The notes under the pieces: generated by a model | Databases searched by the model: none | Seen by the model: the letters and a program-made list of their open reading frames with translations, nothing else | What the model was told of the DNA's origin: nothing | Part shown: piece after piece, positions 30,581-41,459 of the stretch | Numbering within the stretch: the stretch's first letter is position 1 | Layout: every line of letters starts with the position of its first letter | Assembly: GCA_963760985.1 (NCBI GenBank) | Contig: CAVXFM010000015.1 | Span: forward strand, 248,001-312,000 | DNA from: JACRDG01 sp963760985 | Lineage (GTDB): Bacteria; Desulfobacterota; Desulfomonilia; Desulfomonilales; Desulfomonilaceae | Reading direction: 5' to 3' | Length of the DNA: 64,000 bases | Program-made: the position numbers and the translations under genes

Positions 30581-32058
30581 CTATTGCTTCACGGGTTTCT
30601 TGAACTTGATTCCTTTTACGTCCTTTACGGTCGCGCCCCGCATGCTCACGCCAGTGAGCTTGGATCCGGAGAAATCAACCTTATCCAGAAACGCCCACGA
30701 GAAATTTGCGCCGGACAAGTCTGTCTTGACGAGCAGGGTTCCAGACATCTTGACCCCGTTGAGATCGGTCGAGGCAAATGTACTTCCCGAGAGATCCGCC
30801 TCATTGAGGACGACATTCTGCATAATTGCCGCTGAGAAATCTGCCCCCACCGCGGTTATCCCCGACATATCCGCATCGATGAGAGAGGCCTTGACAAGGT
30901 TGGCTTGACTCAAATTCGCGCCGATCGTCTTGGATTTCTGGAGGATCGCCTCTTCCAGCACTGCGCCAACCAGATTCGCGCCTGAGAGATCAGCTTTTTC
31001 CATGACCGCGGTCCGGCCGTCGATCTTTTGCATCTGAGCCTCTACCAGAATTGCTTCAGTCAAGTTGGTCCGCACGAGGGCCGCACCGGCCATCTCGGCT
31101 CGGGTAAGATTTACCCCCACTGCGGCAGTCCTGGTGAGTGTCGCCTGTTCGAATTTTGCACCTGAGAAATCCGCGGCTGTCATATCCGCGTCCGTGAAGT
31201 CCGCGCCTGAACAATCGGCATTCCGGGCCACAGACCTGATGAGTTTTGCGCCATCGAGTTTCGCATTGATCAGGCGTACGTTTCTTGAGTTTGGCTTCGG
31301 TCAGGTTGGCCCCTGACAGGTCTGCGCCGGTGAGATCCGCACCGGAGAGATCCGCACCTTGGAGATTGGCCTGCATGAGTTTTGCGCCAGTGAGGTTGGT
31401 CCCAATGAGCCGCGCGCCGGTAAGATCCGCTCGTTCCAAGTTCGCTGCGGACAAGTCCGACCGTTCCATCTTGATATTAACCAGGATCGCCCACGAAAGA
31501 TCGCACTTGGAAAGGTTGTTGCCACTCAGTTGACCCTTGGAAATATCCGATGACTGCATTCGTGCTTCGGATAGATTGGCCCGGGTGAAGTTCGCCTTAC
31601 CCAAGCGTGTTCCGGCAATGTGAGCCCCGGTCAAGTTCGCGGCGGTCAGGTTCGTCGCGTCGAATACGGCTTTGGTAAGGTCCGCGTAAGAAAGGTCGGC
31701 TTCGGTGAAATCGGTCTCTGCGAGATCAGTACCGGCTTAAATTTGCTTTTTTGCACGTGGTCCTGGAAAAGTTGGCTTTGGGCATCAAACTTCCTTCCAG
31801 GTTGGCGCCGGAGAGGTCCGAACCGGTCATGTCAGCTTCGGTAAGGTCGATCCCAGACAGGTCGGATTCTTTGAAATCCGCTCCATAGATTCTCACCTTC
31901 GCCGCTTTCTTGAGGCGCAGCCTGGACAGCACAAAACCCGAAAGGGACGCATCCGTTCCTGAAAGCGCGAGCGCCTGAACGTACTCCTTGAACGTGCCAC
32001 CGCGCCCTGAGAAGAGCACTTCACCTGTCTTTTTATGTTTGATCTCGAATTTCGGCAA
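30581..32058 (-). CDS. Pentapeptide-repeat protein, frameshifted
   Basis: About 490 residues. The first ~60 (MPKFEIKHKKTGEVLFSGRG) form a non-repeat lead-in; the rest is an almost continuous A(D/N)Lxx array that should fold into a long right-handed quadrilateral beta-helix, ending with a short basic tail (KGIKFKKPVKQ). The start is TTG 32058, preceded by GGAGGAGAGGG; no ATG fits. The frame breaks at GTAC 31729-31732 and GTAC 31276-31279; removing one base beside each restores the repeat register (NLSRTDLAETDF and AKLKKVRLINAKL), which supports sequence error. Function unknown; some family members mimic DNA or act as scaffolds. Confidence 0.85.
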
Positions 32059-32504
32059 GATGCACCCTCTCCTCCTCGCTGAATTGGGGGAGAATCATAC
32101 CATAAGGCTTAGCCAAACTTACAAGCTATTGTGAAAACCGTTCGTCCAATAGCCAAACCGTAGAGGAATCACGACACAAGAAAATCAAGGGGGTCATGCG
32201 CTGGAGGCCCTCCTTTACCGATGGACCGTTGCAATCGATCAGCACATCAGGAAGATTCCGTGCAGTTTCACTTGCGTCAAGGGAGTCCGGGTCCCCTCCC
32301 CTGTGAAGGATCTGCGATTCCCTGGACGGCTCCGCTACTTGGTGGGTGGTTTCTGTCTTGTACTCAACGCCAGGGAGAATGGCCGTGTCAACGCATCATC
32401 CCGCGGCAGGGTATTACCGGAAACGCCTCGCTTTGATGCAGGCTTTCGGTCTCTTGATCCTGAACCGATTTCTCGGGTACCATGCGCGGCTGACCAAACA
32501 CGGG
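32059..32504. other. Intergenic region, no gene seen
   Basis: 446 bp upstream of the pentapeptide-repeat gene. It presumably contains that gene's promoter (a TATGAT-like -10 on the minus strand just upstream of 32090). No coding or RNA feature was recognised. Confidence 0.4.
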
Positions 32505-32763
32505 TTAGTTCAATTCGTCGATAGCCTTTTGGGCCTCCACAAAGGCCTTGGTGATCTGCGTGTCGCTCAAGCGGGACCTCTCCCACAGCTCGAGCGCAGT
32601 AATGAAATCCGCATCGATCAGCTTTTGAAACACCATTTCGAGCTGTTTGTCCGTGAGGTCGTACTTCCGCATCAAGGCTGGATCGTCCATTCCAGACCGC
32701 ATATCTTTCACAAAATCTTTTGCTTTGACCTTTCTTATTGCGGTACTCCGTTCCCTCGATCAT
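32505..32763 (-). CDS. Small protein sharing the N-terminal module of the PilZ protein, frameshifted
   Basis: About 85 residues: VKAKDFVKDMRSGMDDPALM, then RKYDLTDKQLEMVFQKLIDA, followed by a C-terminal helix ending AFVEAQKAIDELN. The first ~45 residues match the N-terminus of the neighbouring PilZ protein (KISAKEIVADLRSGLTNAQL, then MDKYHLTANGLQGILQKLV), a helical, possibly HTH-like module. The frame breaks at GTAC 32743-32746; removing one C restores MIEGTEYAIRKVKAKDF. No clear ribosome site precedes ATG 32763. The role may be protein-protein or DNA interaction; I cannot assign a function. Confidence 0.6.
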
Positions 32764-32985
32764 TCACGCGCGGCGTTCAACGGGACGCGTGCTAAATGGT
32801 GAGGCGTAAGTGCGACCCTAGGTATGTAGGCCTGCAATGCCTGAACCCAAGACTAAGGAATTATGGCACATATGCGTGCAAGGTTCAAGTACGAACCGCA
32901 TGTGTCTATGCGGCAAAACGCGTCTGCCCAGAGAAGCGCAGGTCCCAGGCTTGGGTTTCTCCGACGACTTCTCTTTTTCATGCAG

Positions 32986-33041
32986 CCTTTTGGTCAATGG
33001 ATGCTTGACCGCTCTCAAACGCAATCGCCATTCTCAATGCG
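32986..33041. repeat. Short dispersed repeat, pair 3 copy 1
   Basis: Begins CCTTTTGGTCAAT and ends near CCATTCTCAATG; aligns with 62859-62911 at about 65-70%. It lies immediately downstream of the PilZ gene stop. Confidence 0.4.
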
Positions 33042-33043
33042 TT

Positions 33044-33583
33044 TCAGCTCAATCCAAGAAATCGACACAGCTTCCCCAGTTCCCCGCGGCCAGTGTCGGA
33101 TATGCTGGTGATCTCAAAGGCAGCCGCGTACGGTTCTGCGTCACCTGCCTTCTCAATCCGTCGACATACCGCGTCAAAGGTAAAGGGGTATACATCGGCG
33201 AATTCGTCTGCCTGAATGAGCAGGCTCTTGCGGTCGCCGACCTTGGCGCTGAGTCCGACCACCAAAAGCCCGGTTTCCGAAATGTCGAGAATATGGCCTT
33301 CCCCCGTTATATCATCCAGGTCATACACGGGAAGTTTGAACATCACATAGCTGCGCGCGGCGTCGCGCAAGCTGCTCGCTGTGCTGCTTGTCGTGGCTGC
33401 AGCCGGTGCAGAGCGGCCTGCCAGTTCGATATCGAGCAGCGCCCCCGCGTTCACCAGTTTCTGTAAAATGCCCTGTAGGCCGTTTGCGGTAAGGTGATAT
33501 TTATCCATAAGCTGAGCGTTGGTCAAACCGGATCGGAGGTCTGCCACAATTTCCTTTGCGCTGATCTTTCGCTTGGTTGACAT
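33044..33583 (-). CDS. PilZ-domain c-di-GMP receptor with N-terminal helical module
   Basis: A 179-residue cytoplasmic protein. Residues 1-50 are the helical module shared with the small protein at 32505-32763; residues 75-175 are a PilZ domain with the c-di-GMP-binding elements RDAARSYVMF (RxxxR) and ILDISETGLLV (DxSxxG). ATG 33583 follows GGAGGG. The gene is intact. It lies 129 bp downstream of the response-regulator diguanylate cyclase on the same strand, so synthesis and sensing of c-di-GMP are probably linked here. The target could be motility or surface-protein export, but nothing in the sequence decides this. Confidence 0.85.
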   Translation of the reverse strand: MSTKRKISAKEIVADLRSGLTNAQLMDKYHLTANGLQGILQKLVNAGALLDIELAGRSAPAAATTSSTASSLRDAARSYVMFKLPVYDLDDITGEGHILDISETGLLVVGLSAKVGDRKSLLIQADEFADVYPFTFDAVCRRIEKAGDAEPYAAAFEITSISDTGRGELGKLCRFLGLS

Positions 33584-33712
33584 GATGGGCTCCCTCCAGT
33601 CTGAACCGTTTTATCTCGATTCATGCCGAGATGCGCACACGAGAATCATGTGCGGCAACTCCGGGGTTGATCCGATGGTCTGCAGCGAGTGAGTCGGTTT
33701 TGCCGCAGTGCG

Positions 33713-34639
33713 TCAATATTGCTTGGAATCGGCTCCTTCTATTTCCACACGATTGCGCCCCAGCTTCTTGGCCCTATACAGCGCCTCGTCCGATGCACGG
33801 ATCAGCGCGTCCGTGTTCGGATCGAGAGCCGGATCGAACGCGGACACACCGAAACTCATGGTCACATGAAAAATCCCCTCTGTGGTGTGAGAGTCGGCCT
33901 GATCAAACAGACCACGCAGCCGTTCAGCCAGATGCCCTGCCGCTTCCCTGTCACAGCCGGGCAGCACGATGAGGAATTCTTCTCCGCCGTATCGGCCCAC
34001 AGAATCGTAGGGGCGAACCGCTGCTACCAAGCGCTGCGCGATATCACGGAGCACCGCGTCACCTGCGAGGTGACCATGCTCGTCGTTGACACGCTTGAAA
34101 TTGTCGACATCAGCGATGGCCACTGAGAGCCGAGAGTGTTCCCGTTTCGCCCTGATCAGTTCTTTCCTTAGTATCTCGAATATCGCGCCGCGATTCCAGA
34201 TCCGGGTGAGCGGATCATGCGTCGCGCGGAACTCCGAAATCTTCAGCGCCTCGAGCAAGTCTTCCTGTAATTGCACCACCCGGGTGCCTGCGCGAACCCG
34301 CACTTTCAGTTCTTGGGGATCAAAGGGCTTCACGATATAGTCGTCCGCACCGGCTTCCAAACCGCTTACAGTGTCTTCAGCGGAGCCCCTGGCAGTCAAG
34401 AGCATGATGTAGATGTATGGTCGCTCCTCTACCTTACGAATCTCTTGGCACAGCCTCAGACCGTCCATACCCGGCATCATCCAGTCAAGGATAACCAGCC
34501 TCGGCGGGTCATCGTCCTTGAGGATCTCCCACGCTTCTACCCCATCAGAACAAGAGACTACCTCGTATCCCCATTTCTTGAGCTGAAGGATGAGGAGTTT
34601 GCGGCTCACGGGATGGTCTTCTGCTACGAGTATTCTCAT
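33713..34639 (-). CDS. Response regulator with diguanylate cyclase (REC-GGDEF)
   Basis: A 308-residue protein. Residues 1-120 are a receiver domain (MRILVAEDHP, phosphoacceptor Asp in LVILDWMMPGMDG, conserved Lys in VKPFDPQE). Residues 140-300 are a GGDEF domain with active-site RYGGEEFLIVLPG. An allosteric inhibitory I-site (RPYD) stands just before it, so product feedback inhibition is expected. The gene is intact with AGGA upstream of ATG 34639. Phosphorylation by an unlinked histidine kinase should switch on c-di-GMP synthesis, read by the adjacent PilZ protein. Confidence 0.92.
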   Translation of the reverse strand: MRILVAEDHPVSRKLLILQLKKWGYEVVSCSDGVEAWEILKDDDPPRLVILDWMMPGMDGLRLCQEIRKVEERPYIYIMLLTARGSAEDTVSGLEAGADDYIVKPFDPQELKVRVRAGTRVVQLQEDLLEALKISEFRATHDPLTRIWNRGAIFEILRKELIRAKREHSRLSVAIADVDNFKRVNDEHGHLAGDAVLRDIAQRLVAAVRPYDSVGRYGGEEFLIVLPGCDREAAGHLAERLRGLFDQADSHTTEGIFHVTMSFGVSAFDPALDPNTDALIRASDEALYRAKKLGRNRVEIEGADSKQY

Positions 34640-35026
34640 GAATTCCTATGGTAGTCCCGCACGATTCCGGAATCAAACCCGAGTGCCCACTTTATATTAC
34701 CACAAGTCAACCGTGAGATGCGGGAGAGATCAGGCTCTCGCATCACTCAAAAACGATATCTCTGGTTTTCGCTCCTCTCCACTGTTCTCCCGACTTACCA
34801 TTATCATGCTTTACACGAGATATATTTGTTAATTTATTGAATTTACGGTTTATTGTCTTGACTTATATCGCAAGTCGTGGCAGCGTCACCCTGCTCGCGA
34901 GGGCGAGCGCAGACCACCAACGGCCCTCTGCTGCGTACCAAGACCGAACAGGTTCCCCCTTGTGGTCGAGTCGCCACAGCATGGCTCACCACGCCTCACA
35001 CGGGGCACAACATTGGAGGAAGTGCA
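34640..35026. other. Divergent intergenic region with AT-rich promoter zone
   Basis: 387 bp between the diguanylate cyclase and the DUF3467-like gene. It includes an AT-rich block (about 34795-34870) likely to hold promoters, and a short hairpin GCTCGC/GCGAGC near 34891-34907 in the leader of the plus-strand gene. No gene seen. Confidence 0.45.
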
Positions 35027-35563
35027 ATGGAACAAAACAATCCTCAGCCTACTCAAGCTGGCGCTGCAGCCCCTGACAGTCGGCTCCGCGCCGTCCAGGA
35101 CCAGATCCAAAGTTACTACAGTAACTGCGCGATGCTTTCCACCACACCGCTTGACATCTCGATCTATTTCGGCAGGTTGATCCCGATCAATAATGAAAAA
35201 GGCGAGCAGGGGCTGGCGGAATACTACGAAAAACAAATTACAATGACCATTGATCAGGCCAAGAAGATTGGCAGTGCCCTGATGCAGACGGTCCAGGTAA
35301 TGGAAGCGCGCAGGGAGCAGCCCCCGCAGCAAGTGCGGCAGCAGCCGAGCATGGCTCCTGTGCGGCCCGCGCCTCAGCCCGCGGGACAGAAACTGAATGC
35401 TGCCCTCATCATGGACGATGCCGACCTGGAACTCGAAATACCCCTTGGAGACCTGCAGGAAACCAGATTACCCACGGTTTCCGCGAGTGCCCGATCGATG
35501 AGACCTCAGGTCCCGGCCCAGGCAGCGAGCGCCCCGGAAACGCCAGGCAAGATTGAAGTCTGA
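35027..35563 (+). CDS. DUF3467-like protein with Gln/Pro-rich linker
   Basis: A 178-residue protein. Residues 20-85 resemble DUF3467 (YYSNCAMLSTTPLDISIYFG, then MTIDQAKKIGSALMQTV). Beyond this lie a Pro/Gln-rich linker (about 90-120) and an acidic segment (MDDADLELEIPLGDLQET). I chose ATG 35027 because GGAGG lies just upstream; the open frame extends to 34877 without a credible start. Function unknown; small DUF3467 proteins have no settled role. It is intact and is followed by a long gene-free stretch. Confidence 0.65.
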   Translation: MEQNNPQPTQAGAAAPDSRLRAVQDQIQSYYSNCAMLSTTPLDISIYFGRLIPINNEKGEQGLAEYYEKQITMTIDQAKKIGSALMQTVQVMEARREQPPQQVRQQPSMAPVRPAPQPAGQKLNAALIMDDADLELEIPLGDLQETRLPTVSASARSMRPQVPAQAASAPETPGKIEV

Positions 35564-35629
35564 CCCGTTTGACGAGTGAAGGCATCCTCACGAGGGATGC
35601 GACTCCGAAGAATGTGTGACACGGATACC

Positions 35630-35679
35630 GATTCGCTTTTGCATGTTTCACTTGGTGCAGGCTGCAGACTGGGGGTCTC
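35630..35679. repeat. Short dispersed repeat, pair 2 copy 2
   Basis: Partner of 23503-23552; shared words GATTCGCTT and CTTGGTGCAGGCTG. Confidence 0.5.
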
Positions 35680-35777
35680 ATGCCGGACGGACGACGCAAC
35701 GCCGCCCCATCGCTTCGCTCATGAGCCCCCCAGCCCTCAGGTCTTACTCGTTTGCACGCGAATCGCGTGTGGTGAGC

Positions 35778-35823
35778 GTCGAGGATGAGGCTGATTCTTG
35801 AAAGCGTTTCAGCATCGCTCGAC
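35778..35823. repeat. REP-like palindrome
   Basis: GTCGAG (35778-35783) pairs with CTCGAC (35818-35823), and the adjacent GATG..CTGA / TTCAGCATC segments pair imperfectly. The inner part (GCGTTTCAGCATCG) resembles the right arm of the palindrome at 5085-5134. Confidence 0.5.
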
Positions 35824-36585
35824 CATACGGCCATAGTATCCTCTTGGCCTATTTGCACGTGAAGCCATGGGCCGCATGTGTACACCTGTCATGACGAGGG
35901 TGTTCGGCTATTCTCCGGATTTTTCCGGGTTATCTCGTCAGATGGCTTCTGGACCGTCCGCAGGGTCCTTGGATCGATGTATGGAGCAATCTCAGGCGAG
36001 CTGTCGAAAAGACCGCAGACCCGCGCCAAATGGTGTCCCGAGGCTGACATCCACCGTGCGGCGCGATAGGATCTGCGGGATCCGAGGCATGGGGCTGTCA
36101 CGAAATGGCTTTACCAAGTGAGCGAATACCCATGGGTACCTATTCGTGCATCGCACATACACGGCAATACGATCTCATCGCAATTCCGTGACAGGCCCTT
36201 TATGATCTCTCGATTGTGCCTTCGTTTCCGGCACTCTCGGAGATGTTGGTACAAAACCGATTCCCTCCATGGAAGACTCTCGGGATGGCGGAAAGGGAGA
36301 CCGCTCAGGCCTATCCTTTGTCCGTTGCTCTTCAAGCTCCCGTTATAACTCAAAGCCTGCCGCACGAAAATTTCCGTTCGCAGGGACGTTCAAGACAAGA
36401 GCGAATTCCTCTGACAATGGCTCCTCATCCGCGCTCGAATGGGTCCAACGACTGCCAGGTGCCGACTTCGAAGCACACTCCGGCTCGCCAAAGCGCGGGG
36501 CTCGCTGCACAAGGAGCATCCTGCCTGCCTTGGTACGTGAAACTCGTATGAGGAGAGAGCACCGCGTGCTCGTTGACGGGTTATT

Positions 36586-36627
36586 CCCCTGTCCGTCCCT
36601 CCCTGGAAGGAAAGGGACAGGCAGGGG
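36586..36627. repeat. Imperfect inverted repeat in the gene-free region
   Basis: Arms 36586-36599 (CCCCTGTCCGTCCC) and 36614-36627 (GGGACAGGCAGGGG) pair at 12 of 14 positions around a 14-nt loop. It could be a structured RNA stem or a factor-dependent terminator. Confidence 0.45.
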
Positions 36628-37174
36628 GTTGAAGGTACTTGTTCCACGATTAAGGGGGAAAGACTTTGTTTTCCGTGCTCCTGCAGGAGCGCTTCTTGCC
36701 GTCAGTTTGCCCGAAGAGGCACACCGCGGAGTGCCCTTCTCGGGTCCTGTGTCACAGCCCTGTCCACAGGGAATGGCGCCGAAAGTCTGTGGACGCTTCT
36801 TTCCCGTAAGGTGGATTGAGGATGAAGTAAGCCTCCATCCGGGGTTTATGGCATGCCTTCACAAACCGGTTGGCATCACGCACTGTGCGAAAACCGTGAT
36901 ATAGCCCGACAGCCTGACACATACGCAGACCGGGGGCGGTTATGCCGGGTTGCGTCTCAACAGCTATCGTGAGGGAGGGAGAATCGGCTTGAATTCTCCA
37001 CTCGTGACGTAATCTGCCTGTTGTGAGGGCTGTATGTCTCGCCTCCTTGGTGTGCAGCCTTCTTTCCGGTTGTTATCGCCTTGTACCTTTCGGACCGTGT
37101 TGATCGCAACCTGGTGTGAGCCTTTGTTTCATGGGAACAAGGAACCTATCATCCTTGAGTCCGTTGTTCTTGTG

Positions 37175-37206
37175 CCCGGAGAGAAGCAGGTACGCCACTC
37201 TCCGGG
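37175..37206 (-). terminator. Hairpin just downstream of surface protein 1
   Basis: CCCGGAGAG (37175-37183) and CTCTCCGGG (37198-37206) are perfect inverted copies with a 14-nt loop, 15 bp past the stop of the surface-protein gene. No T-run follows, so termination efficiency is uncertain. Confidence 0.55.
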
Positions 37207-37221
37207 GATGAGATCATACGA

Positions 37222-40200
37222 TTATCTTCTCGGCCAACGACCCCAGAAGACATTGCCGTTCGCGTCATGGGGCTCGGTCACGATGATCGGAATGGTGTCC
37301 GTGTCGGTCAACGGGCCCACGTAGTCAGGCGGGTTATGCCCGAGATCGTTGGTATACATCACCAGGGTGTCACCACCGATGAAAGTGGGGGACGTCGAGA
37401 CGTAAGTCAGGTTTCTCAACGCGTGGTTCAGGTCATCGAGGGGACCTTGGAGAGTCACGTGGTTGCTATTGTTGTCGTCCACATGCACGGAGTGAGACCA
37501 GCCGTGGGCAACTCGCAGAATACCATCGCCTACGCTCAACGTGGTCCTCACGTCAGTATCGTGAGGCATACGAGGATGCGGTGCCTTGGCCTCCGCGTCA
37601 TCGTGGACGCCTAGGGTACTGGGCGTGGCCAAGTCCCCTGTGTCCGTCAAAGACGAGCGTTCCCTGAGCCGCATCCAGGGTCAGAGCGCTCCCGGGATTG
37701 TGCCTCCCGATGGGGTCCCTCCCGTAGAGATTCACCGGCGCTTGGTTCCACCATCCGTCGTCAGCGTCGAAATGATACGGGAACCGCAAGGGGATGGTGT
37801 CCGTATCGATCCGGGGTCCTACATAGTCCGGAGGATTGTGGCCCAAGTCATTGGTCGTGATGGTAATGCTCGGTGGCACAGGGGGAGCTCCATCCGGAAC
37901 AGGCTGCGCTCGGAATTTCGCATTGTCCAGGGCACGGTTGATGTGCTCCAGATCTCCGGTGAAGATCATTGACTGGTTTTCATGCCCGTCACCCTGGGTA
38001 AAGGTCAGACCGTAAGTGTGGGACAGGGTAAGGTCTCCACCTGCCGCAGAAAATGTCACGGTGAGGTTCGCGTCACCTGGCGTTCTTGGGGTTGGCGCGT
38101 GGGTTTCCGCGTCATCAGCCACGCTCAGAGTATTGAACCCACGGAGCACCACGGTTCCGTCATGGCCCAACCAGATGGGTGAGGGATCCGCGGGGATGGG
38201 CAATCCGTTGATCTGATTTATGGGCGTCTGGTTCCACCACGGGGTAAGCACGGGAATGGTGGTGGTATCTATCTGCAGAGTATCCGTGTCGGTCATGGCG
38301 TGCGCAGGATCCTGCACAGGGTTGTTGTCCTTGTCGTGATCATTGCTACCCCTGGTCGTTGGTCATAATGGTCAGACTGGCAGGCCCTTGTCCGCTGGTG
38401 ACCGCCGACACGCGGAACGTCATGCCGTCCATCGCCGCATTTATGCTGTCGATCGGCCCGGTCAAAGTCAGTCCGCCGTCAGTGTTGTCGCCCACAGGGT
38501 TGAGCGTGACGCCCACAGGATTGGTGTCTACCAACCTGAGGTCACCGCCCACAGGAAGCAAGGTCACCACCACATCGTTGGTGGCCAGATCCGCGTCAGG
38601 GTCCCACACGGTGATTTGGGTGGCCCCGGTGAAGACCAGTTCACCGTTCCCGTCGGTGGTAGGAGGAACCGCGGGGTTAGTGGCCCGGATATCGATCCCG
38701 TTGAATCGGTTGTGAGGCCGCTCGTTCCACCAGGCATCTCCGCCTGCATTAGGATAGGTCACGTCCACGGCAATGGAGACCCGTTCCGTGTCGGTCCTGG
38801 GTGTTCCGACCAATAAGGGGTTGGAGCTCGCGTTGTGGCCCTGGTCATCGGCAATGATGGTCAGGCCTTCCGAGTCCATGTATCGACCGCGATGGGAGCG
38901 ATACAGCAGGCCGTCCATGGCGGTGTTAATGTCAGCCCATGGGCCGGTCATGACGATCTCAGAAGTGCCATCGCCTGTCGGGTGGACGGTCCCTGGCACG
39001 ACCGGGCCAAGCCATATGTCGTTTCCGTTATCGGCCGTGAGTGTTACCTGTATGTCATCACCGGCTGCGTCCGGGTCGGGGACGGTGAGTGCGTTGTTGT
39101 TCGCTGCGCTAAACACCAGTGTGCCGGTCAAGGGGTCCACCATCTGAGAATTGCTCAGGAAGTCCGAGGACCCGTCGATCTGGTCTACAGGAGGCCTATT
39201 GAATGGGTCTATGTTCAGCGTGTACACACCGTCGGCCTGCTGCTCGCCCCAACTATACATACTGGGCACGAATCCCAGGTCGTTGACCACCACGACTTCA
39301 GGTCCCGCGTTCAGAGGATTCCAATTGGCATCCACCGACATCGCGAGGGTGTTTCCCCCATCGGTATTCAGCTGTATGCCCTGAGGGCCGAAGTTCCCGG
39401 CTCCGTCACCGAGAAAATACATGATCGGGCCGAACTGATTTCCGAACACGAGATCCGAGTTGCCGTCCCCGTTCATATCCGCGAACTGGATGCTGGAGGG
39501 CCAAGCGGTATCACCTACTGGCACTCCGGCGGCTGCAAACGACCCCCCACCTCCGTTCAGGTACACTTCGGCTGTCTGGCCGTTCGCGTTGCCTTGGATA
39601 ATATCAGGGTTGGTGTCTCCATCCACGTCGGTTACCAGGAGCGACTTGGTGTGGTACGTGTCGCCAACTACCCCAACACTGTGAATCGTCGGGTCAACGG
39701 TCCCGTCGTTGTTACCGTGATGCCAGACGATCTGGCCGCCATCCACTCCCAGGACCACGTCGTTGCCGGCCACGCCATCAACGTTCGCTACTGCCACCGC
39801 AGTCATATGGGGTTGGACGCCCGCGGAGATGGGAACTCCTGCGCTATTCAGATAGTTGGGACCTCCAGCCTGATGAGGATACACCACGCCGCCAGTGCCG
39901 GAGGTGTTCACCTCAACCACGTCCCGTCCATCGGGATTACCCAGGTCAGCCACCACCAGCCCCGTGGTCTGGTAGTTGTTGGCTGCGATGCCGATCGGGT
40001 GGACGGCGCTCCAGGCTCCCGCATTATTTTCCACCCATTCGTTCCTGCCGTTGCGCCCGATGATAAGGTCGTCAATGCCGAGCAAGACATTGACCGGTTG
40101 TATCGGGCCCAAAGCGATACTCTTCACATTGTAGCCGGCTGTTCCCGCCACCAGGGTAGCCCCGCCGGGGAATTGCCCCGTCCCATCATTGATCATGCTG

Positions 40201-41459
40201 TACACGCCTGCATTGGTACCAATAACGATATCCGGGATCCCGTCATTGTTGATGTTACCGAATGCCGCGCATTGCACGGTGGCCGGTACCGCGGCGGCTA
40301 GTAGAGGGGTCCCCGTTTCAGGGAAACCCTGGGAACTGACAGTATAGTCAATCAGCACAGGGCCGGTCACTACCGGGTCAGGGGTGGCCTGGAATCTGAA
40401 GAGGTGCTGGTAAGCTCCAGCAGAAGGCTCGGTCGTGTCTCCCGTAAGCGTCACTGTGCCTTCCGGCGGATCGACCGGCACGGTAAAGGTCACCAGGGTG
40501 GGATCAGGCTGGTCGGCATCGGTCGCTGTGAGTACCAGATTGTTGTACCGACCGTTGGCGGCCTTGTTCACGTGGTGATCCGTGTCGCCGGGTACCGGTG
40601 AGGCCAGATGGATCTGGTATGACGAAAGCGCGTGGGCATTAATCATATCCGGCTTGTCGTCAGCGGCGCTCTTTACCTCAAGGGTCCAGTTCGCACCGGG
40701 AACAGTGCCGGTCACGTCGTCGCTGGCCCATACTTTCGCACCGGTCGCATTGGCTACCTTGTGCACCAGGTTCTCGCCATCCGCTCCCTTTGCCACGTCA
40801 CAGCCGTAAAAATCGATACGCGCGTCAGAGGTCAAACTCTGAGCCAAAAGCTTGAAATCACCCTGGTGCGCGTTCACCTCTTTTGCAGTGATATCATCCG
40901 CACCGATCTTCAAATGGCCTTCCGTTCCCGGAGCCACTATCGCCAGGTGCTCGATCTTCTTGCCTACTGCGTCGGTCAGGTGATGGAGTTTTGTCGAGAT
41001 GCTATTCAGATTCTCGTGCGCGGGGTCAAAGAGCACTGCGTGCGCGCCCTTGTTCACCGCGTGTGCAATTGCGTCAAAATTTTCCGCGTCTTTCGAAACG
41101 AGCACAATATCCAGCTTCTGTTCGCTGAATACCTTGGACAGCGCATCGTGTTGTGCAGCCGGGTCTGTCGCGGCGTGGGCCGCCTCTGCGGGCGCGGCAT
41201 GAGCAAGCGGACCCGTGTGCGCGTCCCCAAAGGCAGAATGCACAGGCATAATCTTTTCCGCAGCCAGAGAGTGCCGGCCACCATCAGCGTGCCAGGAATC
41301 TGCTGCAGAGCTCGCGTACATATCCGCATGGCGGCCACCGAAGAAATTATCCTGCGGAATCTGGTCAATTGCCGCGTCCATAACAATACGCTCTTCCAGA
41401 GCTTCGAGAATCATGCGGCGGCTACAAATTCTGGGTCTGTTCCAAAAACGGAGGTCCAT
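37222..41459 (-). CDS. Giant surface protein 1: LEPR-like N-terminus, DUF4347, FG-GAP and Ig-like repeats, frameshifted
   Basis: About 1,412 residues. The N-terminus carries RRMILEALEERIVMDAA, resembling the LEPR-XLL motif of large secreted repeat proteins. Residues ~115-270 are DUF4347 (FDPAHENLNSISTKL, IDFYGCDVAKG). Next come FG-GAP/VCBS-type repeats with calcium-loop-like motifs (INNDGIPDIVIG, VDGDTNPDIIQG, MNGDGNSDLVFG). Four C-terminal ~120-residue modules follow, each ending NDLGHNPPDYVG-like and DTDT. ATG 41459 has AGGAG upstream. The frame breaks near 38350 (GGGG run) and at GTAC 37616-37619. Probably an exported adhesin or surface-layer component. It follows the beta-barrel gene by 238 bp and pairs with it. 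Confidence 0.8.

Larger units (their letters stand above)
35564..37221. other. 1.66-kb gene-free region rich in inverted repeats
   Basis: No open frame here has a plausible start, ribosome site or recognisable protein. The region holds the short repeat at 35630-35679, palindromes at 35778-35823 and 36586-36627, a partial palindrome around 36122-36146 (ACCCATGGGT between CGAAT and ATTCG) and the hairpin at 37175-37206. It may contain an unrecognised RNA gene or decayed DNA. Confidence 0.5.

Noticed and set aside
30581..32058. CRISPR-like or tandem DNA repeat
   Set aside because: The periodic sequence is a 15-bp codon-level periodicity of a pentapeptide-repeat protein, not identical repeats with spacers.
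36269..36904. 211-codon open frame in the gene-free region
   Set aside because: No ribosome site or recognisable protein, and a low-complexity Ser/Pro/Arg composition. I list the region as non-coding.
38835..40301. 488-codon open frame antisense to surface protein 1
   Set aside because: It has no recognisable domain, no ribosome site and a composition explained by the repetitive, high-GC codons of the gene on the other strand. The minus-strand DUF4347 protein is clearly the real gene.
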